Origin: Oscillospiraceae bacterium
GTDB taxonomy: Bacteria > Bacillota > Clostridia > Oscillospirales > Oscillospiraceae
Length of the DNA stretch: 21,029 bases
Direction: 5' to 3'
NCBI GenBank assembly: GCA_017435245.1
Contig: JAFSFK010000089.1
Span: 1 to 21,029 of the forward strand
Shown: positions 8,383 to 15,863 of the stretch, in pieces
Position numbering within the stretch: the stretch's first letter is position 1
How the letters are laid out: each line of letters begins with the position of its first letter
Notes under the pieces: model-generated
The model's input: only the letters and a program-made list of their open reading frames with translations
Told to the model about the DNA's origin: nothing
The model's database searches: none
Position numbers and translations under genes: made by a program

Positions 8383-8724
8383 TCAAACTCTCTCTTTGAC
8401 CTTTGCAGCCTTACCGAAGCGCTCACGCAGGTAGTACAGCTTAGCACGGCGGACCTTGCCCTTACGGACAGTCTCAACCATAGCAACGTTGGGAGAGTGA
8501 ACAGGGAAAACCTTCTCACAGCCAACGCCGTAGCTGATACGACGAACAGTGATGGTCTCGCCGATACCGCCATGCTTACGAGCAATGATGGTACCCTCGA
8601 AAACCTGGATACGCTCACGAGAGCCTTCCTTGATCCGCACATGCACACGAACGGTGTCGCCAACCCGCATCTCGGGCAGCTCTTCCTTCATGTACTGGCT
8701 GGACAGAGCCTTAACCAAATCCAT
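8383..8724 (-). CDS. rplS: 50S ribosomal protein L19
   Basis: L19 sits at the interface between the 30S and 50S subunits. The 113-aa length and sequence blocks are typical: [46 protein letters not shown], and [12 protein letters not shown] near the C-terminus. AAGGAGG is positioned before the ATG at 8724. The gene is monocistronic here, with its own consensus-like promoter, a leader of about 90 nt and a strong terminator. It is not coupled to trmD or rpsP, which are its neighbours in many other bacteria. The leader can pair with the ribosome binding site, consistent with autogenous control. Confidence 0.98.
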   Translation of the reverse strand: MDLVKALSSQYMKEELPEMRVGDTVRVHVRIKEGSRERIQVFEGTIIARKHGGIGETITVRRISYGVGCEKVFPVHSPNVAMVETVRKGKVRRAKLYYLRERFGKAAKVKERV

Positions 8725-8816
8725 ATCTTTGTCCTCCTTAGTATTAGGCGTTCATGCGGCGGATGCTCCGGCGATATGGTTCCCGGCCCCGCAGAGGACT
8801 CACCTTGATTTCAGAC
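8725..8816 (-). promoter_or_regulatory. Structured rplS leader with anti-Shine-Dalgarno pairing (candidate L19 leader)
   Basis: The leader is GC-rich and contains nested pairings: UGCGG with CCGCA around an inner CCGG/CCGG hairpin. A GUCCUCU segment (8793-8799) can instead pair with GGAGGAC at 8731-8737, which contains the rplS ribosome binding site. These alternatives are what an autoregulatory leader would need. Rfam holds an L19 leader family in low-GC Gram-positives; I infer membership from position and pairing only and have not scored it against the model. Confidence 0.55.
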
Positions 8817-8822
8817 CGAGGT

Positions 8823-8851
8823 ATTATAGCATAGGATTTTCCTAAAATCAA
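8823..8851 (-). promoter_or_regulatory. Sigma-A promoter of rplS
   Basis: Minus-strand TTGATT (8846-8851), a 17-base spacer, then a perfect TATAAT (8823-8828). Initiation about 7 bases downstream gives a leader of about 90 nt. The promoter sits just after the end of the ABC transporter gene, where no strong terminator hairpin is visible, so some readthrough is possible. Confidence 0.88.
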
Positions 8852-8880
8852 GAGGTTTTTACAATATTTTTTAATTATTT

Positions 8881-11800
8881 TCATTCAGAACGCAGGGCGA
8901 TCACCGGGTCTTTCTTTGCGGCGTGCTTGGAGGGAATCAATCCGCCGATCAGCGTCAAAACCATACTCAGCACAATGAGTATAACCGCACCAGTCACTGG
9001 CAGCTGGGCATTGATCTGGCTGTTGTCCGTTAAATGGTGGATGATTTGATTGATCGGAATATTCAATATGATCGTAACTCCCACTCCGATCAAGCCGGAG
9101 CAAAGACCGATGATAAATGTCTCCGCATTGAACACCTGAGAAATATTGCGCTTGGAAGCGCCAATGGCTCGCAGTACACCAATTTCTTTTGTTCGCTCCA
9201 TAACCGAAATATAGGTGATAATGCCGATCATAATGGAAGAGACTACCAGAGAAACCGCCACAAAAGCAATGAGCACGTAACTTACACTATCAATGATCGT
9301 ACGTACAGAGGACATCATAATACTGGTAACATCGGTGTAGCTTATGACCTGATCCTCTTGACCATTTTCCTCCATTTTCAGGTTGTAATTATCCAAAAAA
9401 TCCAGAAAATCTTCTTTCGCAGCAAAGTCCACAAAATAAATAGCTATCCCGGAAGGTTCATTTACATCTGCATATCCCAGTGACTGCAAATTACTCTTAG
9501 CGGTTCTCTCCTTTTGGGGTGAAGTCATCGCTTCCATCAGCCGCCTAAGCTCATCTTCATCCATATTGAACTGAAATGCGGATGCGAAGGCTTCCTCGTT
9601 CACGTAAAAGGAGTTACCAACGTAGTTCATCAGCACGCCGCCAAGCTTGGAAATCTGCCGCATCAGGAAGCTGCGGATCTCCTGCTCCATCATCTTTCCT
9701 GCCATTGTACCGGCTACACCATTTACAAGAGGAAGCTGCATAAAGCTATCCACATAGCCGTCTATCTGATCTGCTGAGATATAAGCGTAAATGGGCGGCA
9801 ATTCCACATCCGTCCCCTCTGCAGGAGGTTCTGCAGGTGCGTTATCAACAGGGATCTCTGCCATGGCGTAGGATGTCATCACAACCGCATTTTCATCAGC
9901 AGGTGCTGTGGGCAGTTCAGTAGGTGCCTGCGTCGGTTGTTCTGCCGGAGGTTCTGTGGGAGCCTCTGCAGGGGGATCAGTCGGTGTCTCAGTAGGAGCA
10001 TCCGTCGGTGCCTCTGTGGGTGCCTCTGTGGGTGCCTCTGTGGGTGCCTCTGTGGGTGCCTCAGTAGGAGCATCCGTCGGTGCCTCTGTAGGCACTTCCG
10101 TCGGTTCTGTAGGTACCGTAATTTCCGGTATCTCCGGAAGCTCCGGGACTGCGGGAATATTCTCCATGTTGGCAGCAATGTAGTTTGTCACCATTGCAAG
10201 CAGCAGCGGACTGTATACCTGTTCGAGTGTTTTCTCAGGAAGCTGATATTTGGCTTCCAATGCATTTATCTGCTGCTTTGCATCATCAGTTCCCAAATAC
10301 GTACGGATGATCTGTTCAGCATCCGACAAATATAGTTTTACCGATCCCGTAGCCGGATCCCCATTCTGGGCAATATACGCATTTAACATCTGCCGGGAAA
10401 GATATGACAACGTGTTCAAGAAGTCCTTCTGGGCAGGTGAAAAGTCAATATCCATTGATTTATAGGCTTCATCCACATACCGCTCAATCATATTTAAAAT
10501 AGCGCTTTCGCTGATATTCATCCCAAATGCGGAAGAAAGCATCTCTTCGTCGATTGAGATCATTTCCTTAAAATCAAGGCTGTCATTTTCCTCCTCAGCA
10601 CCAAATTCCTTCCCTGTAAAGACATCCTTTTGCATATCAGCAAGCTGATCCTTCACGATCTGGAATTCCGATGCCTCCTCGATAACCCGTTGTGTCAGCA
10701 TAGGTGTATACGCAACGCCCGCCGATAAGGTCGTAGCGTTTACCCCATCCTTAGGGCATACGATACCCACGATTTTCAGCGTTTGGCATTCCATTACCCG
10801 CTCTTTCATATACCGTTCATTGTCTGACATATCTTCCCAAACGGCATACTCCTCATTATACCGATATTTTGCCGCTGCAGGAACCAGGCGGAAGCTGAGA
10901 TTCATCAGATCGTCATACGACCACTGCATTGGTTCCTCTTCCGCCTCAGCCTCCTCACCTTCCATCACCTTTTGGATCATTTCCAAAAGTGTATCGGTTT
11001 CCTTTAATCCCAGTGTATACGCCATATAATCAGAGATCTGTCCGGGAGAAGACAGCACAACGATCAATTCATCAGCACTCTCAGGCCATCTGCCACGAAG
11101 GACATCATATTGGGAATCCAGTAGATTTCTGTCGTCTACCATCTCATAAAAGACATCCGAATCCATGTATGCAGACATTACAGCCATACCTGTGATATCT
11201 CCAAACAACTCCGCAGGATTTACCTGTAAAAGGTCATCGCTGACGTCGGAAGAGTAAATCAGCGGTTTAATCCCATAGCTGTACTTTATATCATTGATAT
11301 CGTTTTCCACCTTGTCCATATTCTCTTCTAGATAGGCTTTAAAGGAGCCAAGATCGTTTGCACCCACCTGAGCAAACATCTGGGAGATCATCTGCTGCTC
11401 AACCACTGTTTCCGGAGCAGCATCCTTTCCCTGCCCTAATACCGTTCCGAAGGCAGACATCATGGACATCATATCGGCAGTTTCCGACTGAATGACCAGT
11501 GGATAATTGGAAAGTGTATCCTCCTGGATCTGGTCGATGTACAACTGGAATCCCGTGGACAGCGACAAGATCAATGCAATGCCAATAATACCAATGGAGC
11601 CAGCAAAGGCAGTTAGAATCGTCCTTCCCTTTTTGGTCTTAAGATTATTAAAGCTCAGGGCAAGTGCCGTAAAGAAAGACATAGAAGCCTTTCCCAGATT
11701 CTTATGCTGCGGAGCAGCATCGGAAACTTCCGGGACATAAGGATTACTGTCATCGATAATACGACCATCCTTGACACGAACGATCCGGTTGGCATAATCA

Positions 11801-12411
11801 TAGGCCAGCTCCGGATTGTGGGTCACCATCACCACAAGGCGGTCCTTGGATACTTCCTTCAAAAGATCCATCACCTGCAGGCTGGTTTCACTGTCCAGAG
11901 CACCGGTAGGTTCATCCGCAAGCAGAATATCCGGGTCGTTTACCAGCGCTCTTGCGATGGCAACACGCTGCATCTGACCGCCGGACATCTGATTGGGGCG
12001 TTTATGAAGCTGATCCCCAAGGCCAACATCTTCCAGCGCCTTGGTCGCCCGTTTTCTTCTTTCAGAGCGGGAGATTCCGGATATGGTAAGCGCAAGCTCA
12101 ACATTGGCTAGAACCGTCTGATGCGGGATCAAATTATAGCTCTGAAACACAAAACCGATGGTGTGATTGCGGTAGGAATCCCAATCCCGGTCTGAATACT
12201 TTTTAGTGGAGATTCCGTTGATGATCAAATCACCGCTGTCATATCTGTCCAGTCCGCCGATCACATTCAGAAGCGTTGTTTTGCCCGATCCGCTTGGGCC
12301 AAGGATTGCTACAAATTCGTTATCACGCAGCGTCAAACTGACCCCATCCAAAGCGGTCTGGATGAGATCCCCAGTCTTATACTGTTTGCGGATATCACAG
12401 ATCTGAAGCAT
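8881..12411 (-). CDS. Large ABC transporter: ATPase fused to FtsX-type permease with a long repeat-bearing external domain
   Basis: One 1176-aa protein combines a MacB/LolD-like ATPase with a MacB/FtsX-like permease. In the ATPase (residues 1-220): Walker A GPSGSGKT at 38-45, Q-loop Q90, signature MSGGQ at 142-146, Walker B ending LLADEP near 163-168, and H-loop H198. One transmembrane helix at about 264-290 is followed by an external domain of roughly 740 residues, then three helices near 1035-1155 with the FtsX-type block ERTKEIGVLRAIGAS. A Pro/Thr/Glu-rich linker of PTEAPTE repeats occupies about 757-835. I chose the ATG at 12411 because GAGG lies 5 bases upstream; an in-frame TTG at 12426 is less likely. 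This class usually works as a mechanotransmitter for peptide or lipid export or for bacteriocin defence. The substrate is unknown; no sensor kinase or regulator is adjacent. Confidence 0.93.
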   Translation of the reverse strand: MLQICDIRKQYKTGDLIQTALDGVSLTLRDNEFVAILGPSGSGKTTLLNVIGGLDRYDSGDLIINGISTKKYSDRDWDSYRNHTIGFVFQSYNLIPHQTVLANVELALTISGISRSERRKRATKALEDVGLGDQLHKRPNQMSGGQMQRVAIARALVNDPDILLADEPTGALDSETSLQVMDLLKEVSKDRLVVMVTHNPELAYDYANRIVRVKDGRIIDDSNPYVPEVSDAAPQHKNLGKASMSFFTALALSFNNLKTKKGRTILTAFAGSIGIIGIALILSLSTGFQLYIDQIQEDTLSNYPLVIQSETADMMSMMSAFGTVLGQGKDAAPETVVEQQMISQMFAQVGANDLGSFKAYLEENMDKVENDINDIKYSYGIKPLIYSSDVSDDLLQVNPAELFGDITGMAVMSAYMDSDVFYEMVDDRNLLDSQYDVLRGRWPESADELIVVLSSPGQISDYMAYTLGLKETDTLLEMIQKVMEGEEAEAEEEPMQWSYDDLMNLSFRLVPAAAKYRYNEEYAVWEDMSDNERYMKERVMECQTLKIVGIVCPKDGVNATTLSAGVAYTPMLTQRVIEEASEFQIVKDQLADMQKDVFTGKEFGAEEENDSLDFKEMISIDEEMLSSAFGMNISESAILNMIERYVDEAYKSMDIDFSPAQKDFLNTLSYLSRQMLNAYIAQNGDPATGSVKLYLSDAEQIIRTYLGTDDAKQQINALEAKYQLPEKTLEQVYSPLLLAMVTNYIAANMENIPAVPELPEIPEITVPTEPTEVPTEAPTDAPTEAPTEAPTEAPTEAPTEAPTDAPTETPTDPPAEAPTEPPAEQPTQAPTELPTAPADENAVVMTSYAMAEIPVDNAPAEPPAEGTDVELPPIYAYISADQIDGYVDSFMQLPLVNGVAGTMAGKMMEQEIRSFLMRQISKLGGVLMNYVGNSFYVNEEAFASAFQFNMDEDELRRLMEAMTSPQKERTAKSNLQSLGYADVNEPSGIAIYFVDFAAKEDFLDFLDNYNLKMEENGQEDQVISYTDVTSIMMSSVRTIIDSVSYVLIAFVAVSLVVSSIMIGIITYISVMERTKEIGVLRAIGASKRNISQVFNAETFIIGLCSGLIGVGVTIILNIPINQIIHHLTDNSQINAQLPVTGAVILIVLSMVLTLIGGLIPSKHAAKKDPVIALRSE
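9988..10090. repeat. 12-bp tandem repeat with 72-bp higher-order unit inside the ABC transporter gene
   Basis: The linker coding DNA contains perfect tandem copies of a 12-bp unit (GTGCCTCTGTGG on the plus strand) between about 10009 and 10060. It is flanked by two copies of a segment of about 30 bases (from 9988 and from 10060) offset by 72 bp, six units. The unit encodes PTEA on the minus strand. Near-identity at DNA level and multiple-of-three length indicate recent slippage expansion that preserves frame; degenerate units flank it from about 9905 to 10140. Confidence 0.9.
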
Positions 12412-12442
12412 ACTATCCTCTTTCAAAATTAGTTTTGATTTT

Positions 12443-12471
12443 ATACTACCACGGATTTATCAGCACCGCAA
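12443..12471 (-). promoter_or_regulatory. Sigma-A-like promoter of the ABC transporter gene
   Basis: Minus-strand TTGCGG (12466-12471), a 17-base spacer, and TAGTAT (12443-12448), about 32 bases before the gene's ATG. A TATAAA just downstream could serve as an alternative -10. The region between this and the divergent fbp promoter is about 55 bp, A+T-rich, with no other feature seen. Confidence 0.65.
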
Positions 12472-12524
12472 TAGCTTCAAAAAAATGTTACAATTTATAT
12501 TTCATATTATTTCCAAGGTTCCCC

Positions 12525-12553
12525 TTGCTGTCGGGAAATATATTTGCTATACT
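12525..12553 (+). promoter_or_regulatory. Sigma-A-like promoter of fbp
   Basis: TTGCTG (12525-12530), a 17-base spacer, then TATACT (12548-12553), with the fbp ATG 29 bases beyond the -10. It is divergent from the ABC transporter promoter. No catabolite-response operator was convincingly identified. Confidence 0.75.
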
Positions 12554-12582
12554 AAATACAAATTTCAGGAAGGAGCAGTAAA

Positions 12583-14571
12583 ATGGAACCCAAAAGAACA
12601 TTTACACGGGAACAGCTTCACTATCTGCATTTGCTTTCCAAAGAATATCCCACGGTTCAGGCTGCCGGCACGGAGATCATCAAGCTGCAGGCGATTCTGA
12701 ATCTTCCGAAAGGTACAGAACACTTTCTGTCGGACATTCACGGCGAATACGAAGCCTTTCTTCACATTTTGAACTCCTGTTCCGGCGAGGTCAAGGATAA
12801 GCTTAACGAGCTGTTCGGTGATACCCTGTCCCAAAGTGAACTGGATGATATGGCAACCCTGATCTACTATCCCTCCGCCAAGCTGGCACTGGTTGCAGAC
12901 AGCACAGAAAACCTGGATGATTGGTATCGCATCACACTGAACCGTTTGGTTCAGCTTTGCCGCTGGGTATCCGTCAAATATACAAGAAATAAAGTTCGTG
13001 CCGCTATGCCGGATGATTTCCGTGAGATCATCGACGAACTGCTTCACACCCGCCCTGACGAAGAAAACAAAAAGAATCACTATAAGATCATTATTGAATC
13101 TATCATCAATATTGGGCAGGCCGGTGAAGTTATCGAAGCCATCTGCAGCTGCATCAAGCAGCTGACAGTCGATCATCTGCATATTGTAGGCGATATCTTC
13201 GACCGAGGTCCCCGTGCGGATATCGTAATGGACCATCTGATGAAATCCCACAGTGTGGATATCCAGTGGGGCAACCATGATATTCTCTGGATGGGTGCCG
13301 CATCCGGTTCCAGAACACTGGTGGCAACCGTACTTTCTAATTCTATCCACTATAATAACCTGGATGTGATCGAGACCGGCTACGGCATTTCTCTGCGTCC
13401 ACTGTCTATCTTTGCCAATGAAGTATATAAAGATACCGACCTGAGCTGTTTTACCGTTAAGCTTACCGGGGCAGATGCCGAGCACTATACGGAAAAGGAT
13501 AAGCTCCTTTCCGCCCGTATGTACAAAGCCATCACCATCATATTGTTTAAGCTGGAAGGTCAAAAGATCCTCCGCCGGCCTGAGTACGGAATGAATGACC
13601 GTCTGTTGTTGGACAAGATCGACTACCAAAGCAAGACTGTTACCATCGATGACAAAGTCTACCAAATGGAGGACTGTGACTTTCCTACCGTCGACCCCAA
13701 GGATCCCTATGCCCTCACAGCCGAGGAGCTTCAGGTCATTGATCAGCTGACAGATTCCTTCCGTCATAGCGAGAAGCTTCAGAAGCACGTGCGTTTTCTG
13801 TTCTCAAAGGGTGGTCTGTATAAGGTATTCAACGGAAACCTTCTTTACCACGGTTGCATCCCGATGAACGAGGATAAAACGCTTCTGTCCTTCCAATTGG
13901 GCGGTATCGAACGAAGCGGAAGAGATTTCCTTGATTTTGCAGAAAAAACTGCCCGTAAGGCCTACTATGACAAGCGTGGCACACCGGAACGTCAATACGG
14001 TTTGGACTTTATGTGGTGGCTTTGGGCAGGTCGCAACAGCCCGATCTTCGGCAGAGACCGGATGACCACCTTTGAACGCCGGTTCATCAAGGATGAGTCC
14101 AGCTGGGCAGAGCCAAAGAACGCATACTATACCCACTATAACGATATGGCAGTATGTGAAATGCTCCTGCAGGAATTCGGTCTGACGGGCGAACACAGCC
14201 ACATTGTCAACGGTCATGTGCCCGTCAAAGCGAAAAAGGGCGAAAGCCCCATTAAAGGCGGCGGCAAGCTGATCGTCATTGACGGCGGTTTCTGCAAGGC
14301 CTACCAGCCCACATCCGGTATTGCCGGCTACACGCTGATCTTCAACTCCAGAAGTCTGCGTATCGTATCCCACCAGCCTTTTGAAAGCAGGATGAAGGCG
14401 ATCCACGAAAACCACGATATTGCCAACGAGTCCTTTATCTTTGAGCGGATGCATAACCGTGTTAAGGTCGCTCAGACCGACCAGGGACGTGAGCTGCAAG
14501 CAAGAGTGGAGGATCTGATGATGCTTCTGGATGCTTACAGGAGTGGCGCAGTGGCCGAGGGGCATAAATAA
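12583..14571 (+). CDS. fbp: Fructose-1,6-bisphosphatase class III
   Basis: Class III FBPase hydrolyses fructose 1,6-bisphosphate to fructose 6-phosphate in gluconeogenesis and is characteristic of Firmicutes. The 662-aa protein has the calcineurin-like metal-site blocks DIHGEYEAF (from D51 and H53), GDIFDRGPR, WGNHDILWMGAA and the late NGHVPVKAKKGE, in family order. AGGAG lies 7 bases before the ATG at 12583, which begins MEPKRTF. It is the only protein gene on the plus strand and is monocistronic, with its own promoter and a strong terminator. Confidence 0.97.
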   Translation: MEPKRTFTREQLHYLHLLSKEYPTVQAAGTEIIKLQAILNLPKGTEHFLSDIHGEYEAFLHILNSCSGEVKDKLNELFGDTLSQSELDDMATLIYYPSAKLALVADSTENLDDWYRITLNRLVQLCRWVSVKYTRNKVRAAMPDDFREIIDELLHTRPDEENKKNHYKIIIESIINIGQAGEVIEAICSCIKQLTVDHLHIVGDIFDRGPRADIVMDHLMKSHSVDIQWGNHDILWMGAASGSRTLVATVLSNSIHYNNLDVIETGYGISLRPLSIFANEVYKDTDLSCFTVKLTGADAEHYTEKDKLLSARMYKAITIILFKLEGQKILRRPEYGMNDRLLLDKIDYQSKTVTIDDKVYQMEDCDFPTVDPKDPYALTAEELQVIDQLTDSFRHSEKLQKHVRFLFSKGGLYKVFNGNLLYHGCIPMNEDKTLLSFQLGGIERSGRDFLDFAEKTARKAYYDKRGTPERQYGLDFMWWLWAGRNSPIFGRDRMTTFERRFIKDESSWAEPKNAYYTHYNDMAVCEMLLQEFGLTGEHSHIVNGHVPVKAKKGESPIKGGGKLIVIDGGFCKAYQPTSGIAGYTLIFNSRSLRIVSHQPFESRMKAIHENHDIANESFIFERMHNRVKVAQTDQGRELQARVEDLMMLLDAYRSGAVAEGHK

Positions 14572-14583
14572 TTTTCAAAAATC

Positions 14584-14613
14584 AAATCCTCCGACTGGAA
14601 AGTCGGAGGATTT
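14584..14613 (+). terminator. Terminator hairpin after fbp
   Basis: A perfect 13-bp stem (AAATCCTCCGACT with AGTCGGAGGATTT) around a GGAA tetraloop begins 12 bases after the fbp stop. The stem's own 3' T's act as a short U-tract. A TATAAT at 14618-14623 follows directly but has no matching -35 element. Confidence 0.85.
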
Positions 14614-14625
14614 GTTATATAATGC

Positions 14626-14648
14626 TTTGGTCCGAGTGTCGAGATTCG
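14626..14648 (-). repeat. Direct repeat of the tRNA-Pro 3' end (distal copy)
   Basis: These 23 bases are identical to 14797-14819, which are the tRNA-Pro 3' end from the T-loop through the encoded CCA plus two bases. The two copies are in the same orientation, 171 bp apart, and bracket the structured repeat and the tRNA terminator. This is the arrangement expected of attachment-site halves after integration into a tRNA 3' end. Confidence 0.85.
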
Positions 14649-14749
14649 TTTGCATTTTCGCCGTAGGCGAAAATAGTTGTAGCCACCAGTGTTTGCACTG
14701 GTGGCAGCAACACGCCCCCGGAGTGTTGCATTTGGATTATTCGAAGCTC
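14641..14749. repeat. Structured four-way-junction repeat, copy A
   Basis: Read on the plus strand: closing stem GAGATTCG (14641-14648) with CGAAGCTC (14742-14749), one mismatch; hairpin 1 ATTTTCGCC/GGCGAAAAT (14654-14674, loop GTA); hairpin 2 GCCACCAGTG/CACTGGTGGC (14682-14705, loop TTTG); hairpin 3 GCAACAC/GTGTTGC with inner CC/GG (14707-14729). The linkers TTTGC and AGTTGTA are nearly the same as in the copies at 20713 and 20909. Paired bases differ from those copies in a compensatory way. No plausible reading frame of its own was found. The strand is undetermined. Confidence 0.8.
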
Positions 14750-14761
14750 TCCACTGGATAG

Positions 14762-14799
14762 AAAAAGACCGAAAGAGCATTTGCTCTTTCGGTCTTTTT
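14762..14799 (-). terminator. Terminator of tRNA-Pro
   Basis: A perfect 18-bp inverted repeat with a 2-nt loop reads on the minus strand as an A-run, GACCGAAAGAGCA, then its complement and a T-run. It starts at the last base of the tRNA's encoded CCA, so the transcript ends almost immediately after the mature tRNA. It lies between the tRNA and structured copy A, inside the direct repeats. Confidence 0.9.
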
Positions 14800-14819
14800 G
14801 GTCCGAGTGTCGAGATTCG
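14797..14819 (-). repeat. Direct repeat of the tRNA-Pro 3' end (copy within the tRNA gene)
   Basis: This is the tRNA-proximal member of the 23-bp identical pair; its partner is 14626-14648. It spans T-loop, T-stem 3' strand, acceptor 3' strand, discriminator and CCA, the segment commonly used as a recombination core by tRNA-targeting integrases. Confidence 0.85.
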
Positions 14820-14875
14820 AACTCGAGGCCTCTTGAACCCCATTCAAGCGCGATACCAAACTTCGCCACACCCGG
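14799..14875 (-). tRNA. tRNA-Pro (anticodon GGG)
   Basis: A 77-nt cloverleaf with encoded CCA. The acceptor stem CCGGGTG/CACTCGG has one G-T pair; the anticodon stem is CTTGA/TCAAG around loop ATGGGGT; the T-stem is TCGAG/CTCGA around TTCGAAT. Anticodon GGG (14839-14841 complement) reads proline CCC/CCU codons, and the G at position 37 is typical of proline tRNAs. It has its own promoter and terminator and lies downstream of the small zinc-ribbon gene on the same strand. Confidence 0.95.
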
Positions 14876-14906
14876 AAATATGCTTGCGTTTCCTCAACGC
14901 CACAGT

Positions 14907-14935
14907 ATCTTAGCATACCTTGGCGAAAAATGCAA
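14907..14935 (-). promoter_or_regulatory. Promoter of tRNA-Pro
   Basis: Minus-strand TTGCAT (14930-14935), a 17-base spacer and TAAGAT (14907-14912), about 31 bases upstream of the mature tRNA 5' end. The T-rich stretch between it and the preceding gene could act as a weak terminator but has no clear hairpin. Confidence 0.72.
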
Positions 14936-14966
14936 GCATTATTTTCACTTTTTTGAAAAAATTTTA

Positions 14967-15194
14967 TTACTCGCCCACGTCGGACTTAACGACCTTGCCC
15001 ACATTCCAAAGCATTGCCACCTGCTTCTCAGCTGCGGCCTTCTCTTCTTCATTGGAATACTCAACATACACAGTATGGGCACTGCAGTCACTGCACTCGA
15101 CCTGGACATTCCATCCACCCTCATGGACCATAAAGCCGCTGCCACGGCAAATGGGACAGTCCTCTAAAACAAAATTAGGATTTACTTCCATCAT
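14967..15194 (-). CDS. Small Lar-like zinc-ribbon protein
   Basis: A 75-aa protein with two CxxC knuckles: CPIC near residue 13, and CSDC near 34, followed by a helical tail rich in Glu, Ala and Lys ending AAEKQVAMLWNV. The layout (CPxC, a short beta region, CxxC-AxT, then an E-rich helix with W-N) resembles the Lar restriction-alleviation family of small zinc ribbons; that link is by pattern only. AAGGAG lies 5 bases before the first of two tandem ATGs at 15194. It starts 9 bases after the DUF2344 gene ends and is probably the last gene of that operon. A role in restriction alleviation is not implied; it may bind nucleic acid or protein. Confidence 0.75.
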   Translation of the reverse strand: MMEVNPNFVLEDCPICRGSGFMVHEGGWNVQVECSDCSAHTVYVEYSNEEEKAAAEKQVAMLWNVGKVVKSDVGE

Positions 15195-15203
15195 AATAAC
15201 TCC

Positions 15204-15863
15204 TTATCTGAAAATCATTTCCTGGGAATCGTAGATTTCAATGCGCCGACAGCTTGCAAAATCCGCCTTCAAATCCGGTAGATGCAGATCGATAGCAGCA
15301 CTGATCTGCATTGGGTTCAAGGTTGGATTCTGGCAGCATACAAGCGCCTCGATCTGGATAGTATTCTCATCCTTCAGGGTAATCATAATCTGACGGATCA
15401 TCGGAATAATATCCTGATCCTGAACACCGTTCTTCGTTCTCTTGGGCACAACGATGCTATCTGCTGCAAAGAAACCTTTCAGCCGCTCAACTGCACCCTC
15501 CAGCACACCGGCATCATACTCCAGCGAAACGGCACAGCGCAGCAAAGAAAGGTCCCGAAGCTTTCTGCCATTATCGTACACTTCCAGGACTCTGACACCG
15601 TCCACAAGGGCATCATTGAGACGGTCACGAATCTCGGCATCACTCACCGGATCTCCGCACAGATCGAAGTCCAGCAACTCACAGCTGCTTTCAACGCCAA
15701 CAGACAGCGGCAGCGCAATAGACACAGAAGGTCTGGGATTAAACCCTTGCGTATGTGTCAGCAAGAGTCCGGCCCGTTTAAAAGCTCTCTGAAACAGGCG
15801 CATCAGATCCAAATGGGAGATCCAAACCGCACTCCCCTTCTTCTCAAACAGAAGTCTAGGCAT
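15204..15863 (-). CDS. DUF2344 / TIGR03936 radical-SAM-linked protein
   Basis: A protein of about 219 aa of the DUF2344 family, which occurs almost always beside, or fused to, a TIGR03960-type radical SAM protein, as here. The diagnostic N-terminus is seen: FEKKGSAVWISHLDLMRLFQRAFKRAGL, followed by THTQGFNPRPSVSIALPLSVGVES. No metal- or cofactor-binding motif is apparent. Starts are ambiguous: a GTG at 15866 and an ATG at 15863 follow AAGGAGG at 6 and 9 bases; I chose the ATG. Either start overlaps the end of the radical SAM gene, so translation is coupled. The pair has been suspected of acting on RNA, but the substrate is unknown. Confidence 0.93.
   Translation of the reverse strand: MPRLLFEKKGSAVWISHLDLMRLFQRAFKRAGLLLTHTQGFNPRPSVSIALPLSVGVESSCELLDFDLCGDPVSDAEIRDRLNDALVDGVRVLEVYDNGRKLRDLSLLRCAVSLEYDAGVLEGAVERLKGFFAADSIVVPKRTKNGVQDQDIIPMIRQIMITLKDENTIQIEALVCCQNPTLNPMQISAAIDLHLPDLKADFASCRRIEIYDSQEMIFR

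Noticed and set aside
8274..8663. N-terminal extension of lepB giving a 337-aa protein
   Set aside because: The extension would cross the rplS terminator and run antisense to rplS in a Ser/Val/Arg-rich frame. GGAGGT before the ATG at 8273 gives the normal signal peptidase length.
9908..10183. Plus-strand frame encoding a GASV-type repeat, resembling a collagen-like or surface repeat protein
   Set aside because: It is the complement of the PTEA repeat tract of the ABC transporter. It lacks a ribosome binding site and exists only because a 12-bp repeat keeps several frames open.
12565..13788. A 407-codon open frame antisense to fbp
   Set aside because: The fbp frame has clear catalytic motifs, a promoter and a ribosome binding site. 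The antisense frame shows no recognisable domain or start signal and reflects codon bias of fbp.
14641..14749. Copy A as a degenerate second tRNA gene
   Set aside because: Only the 23-bp 3' end matches tRNA-Pro. The three hairpins are too long and the anticodon and D arms are absent, so it is not a decayed tRNA.
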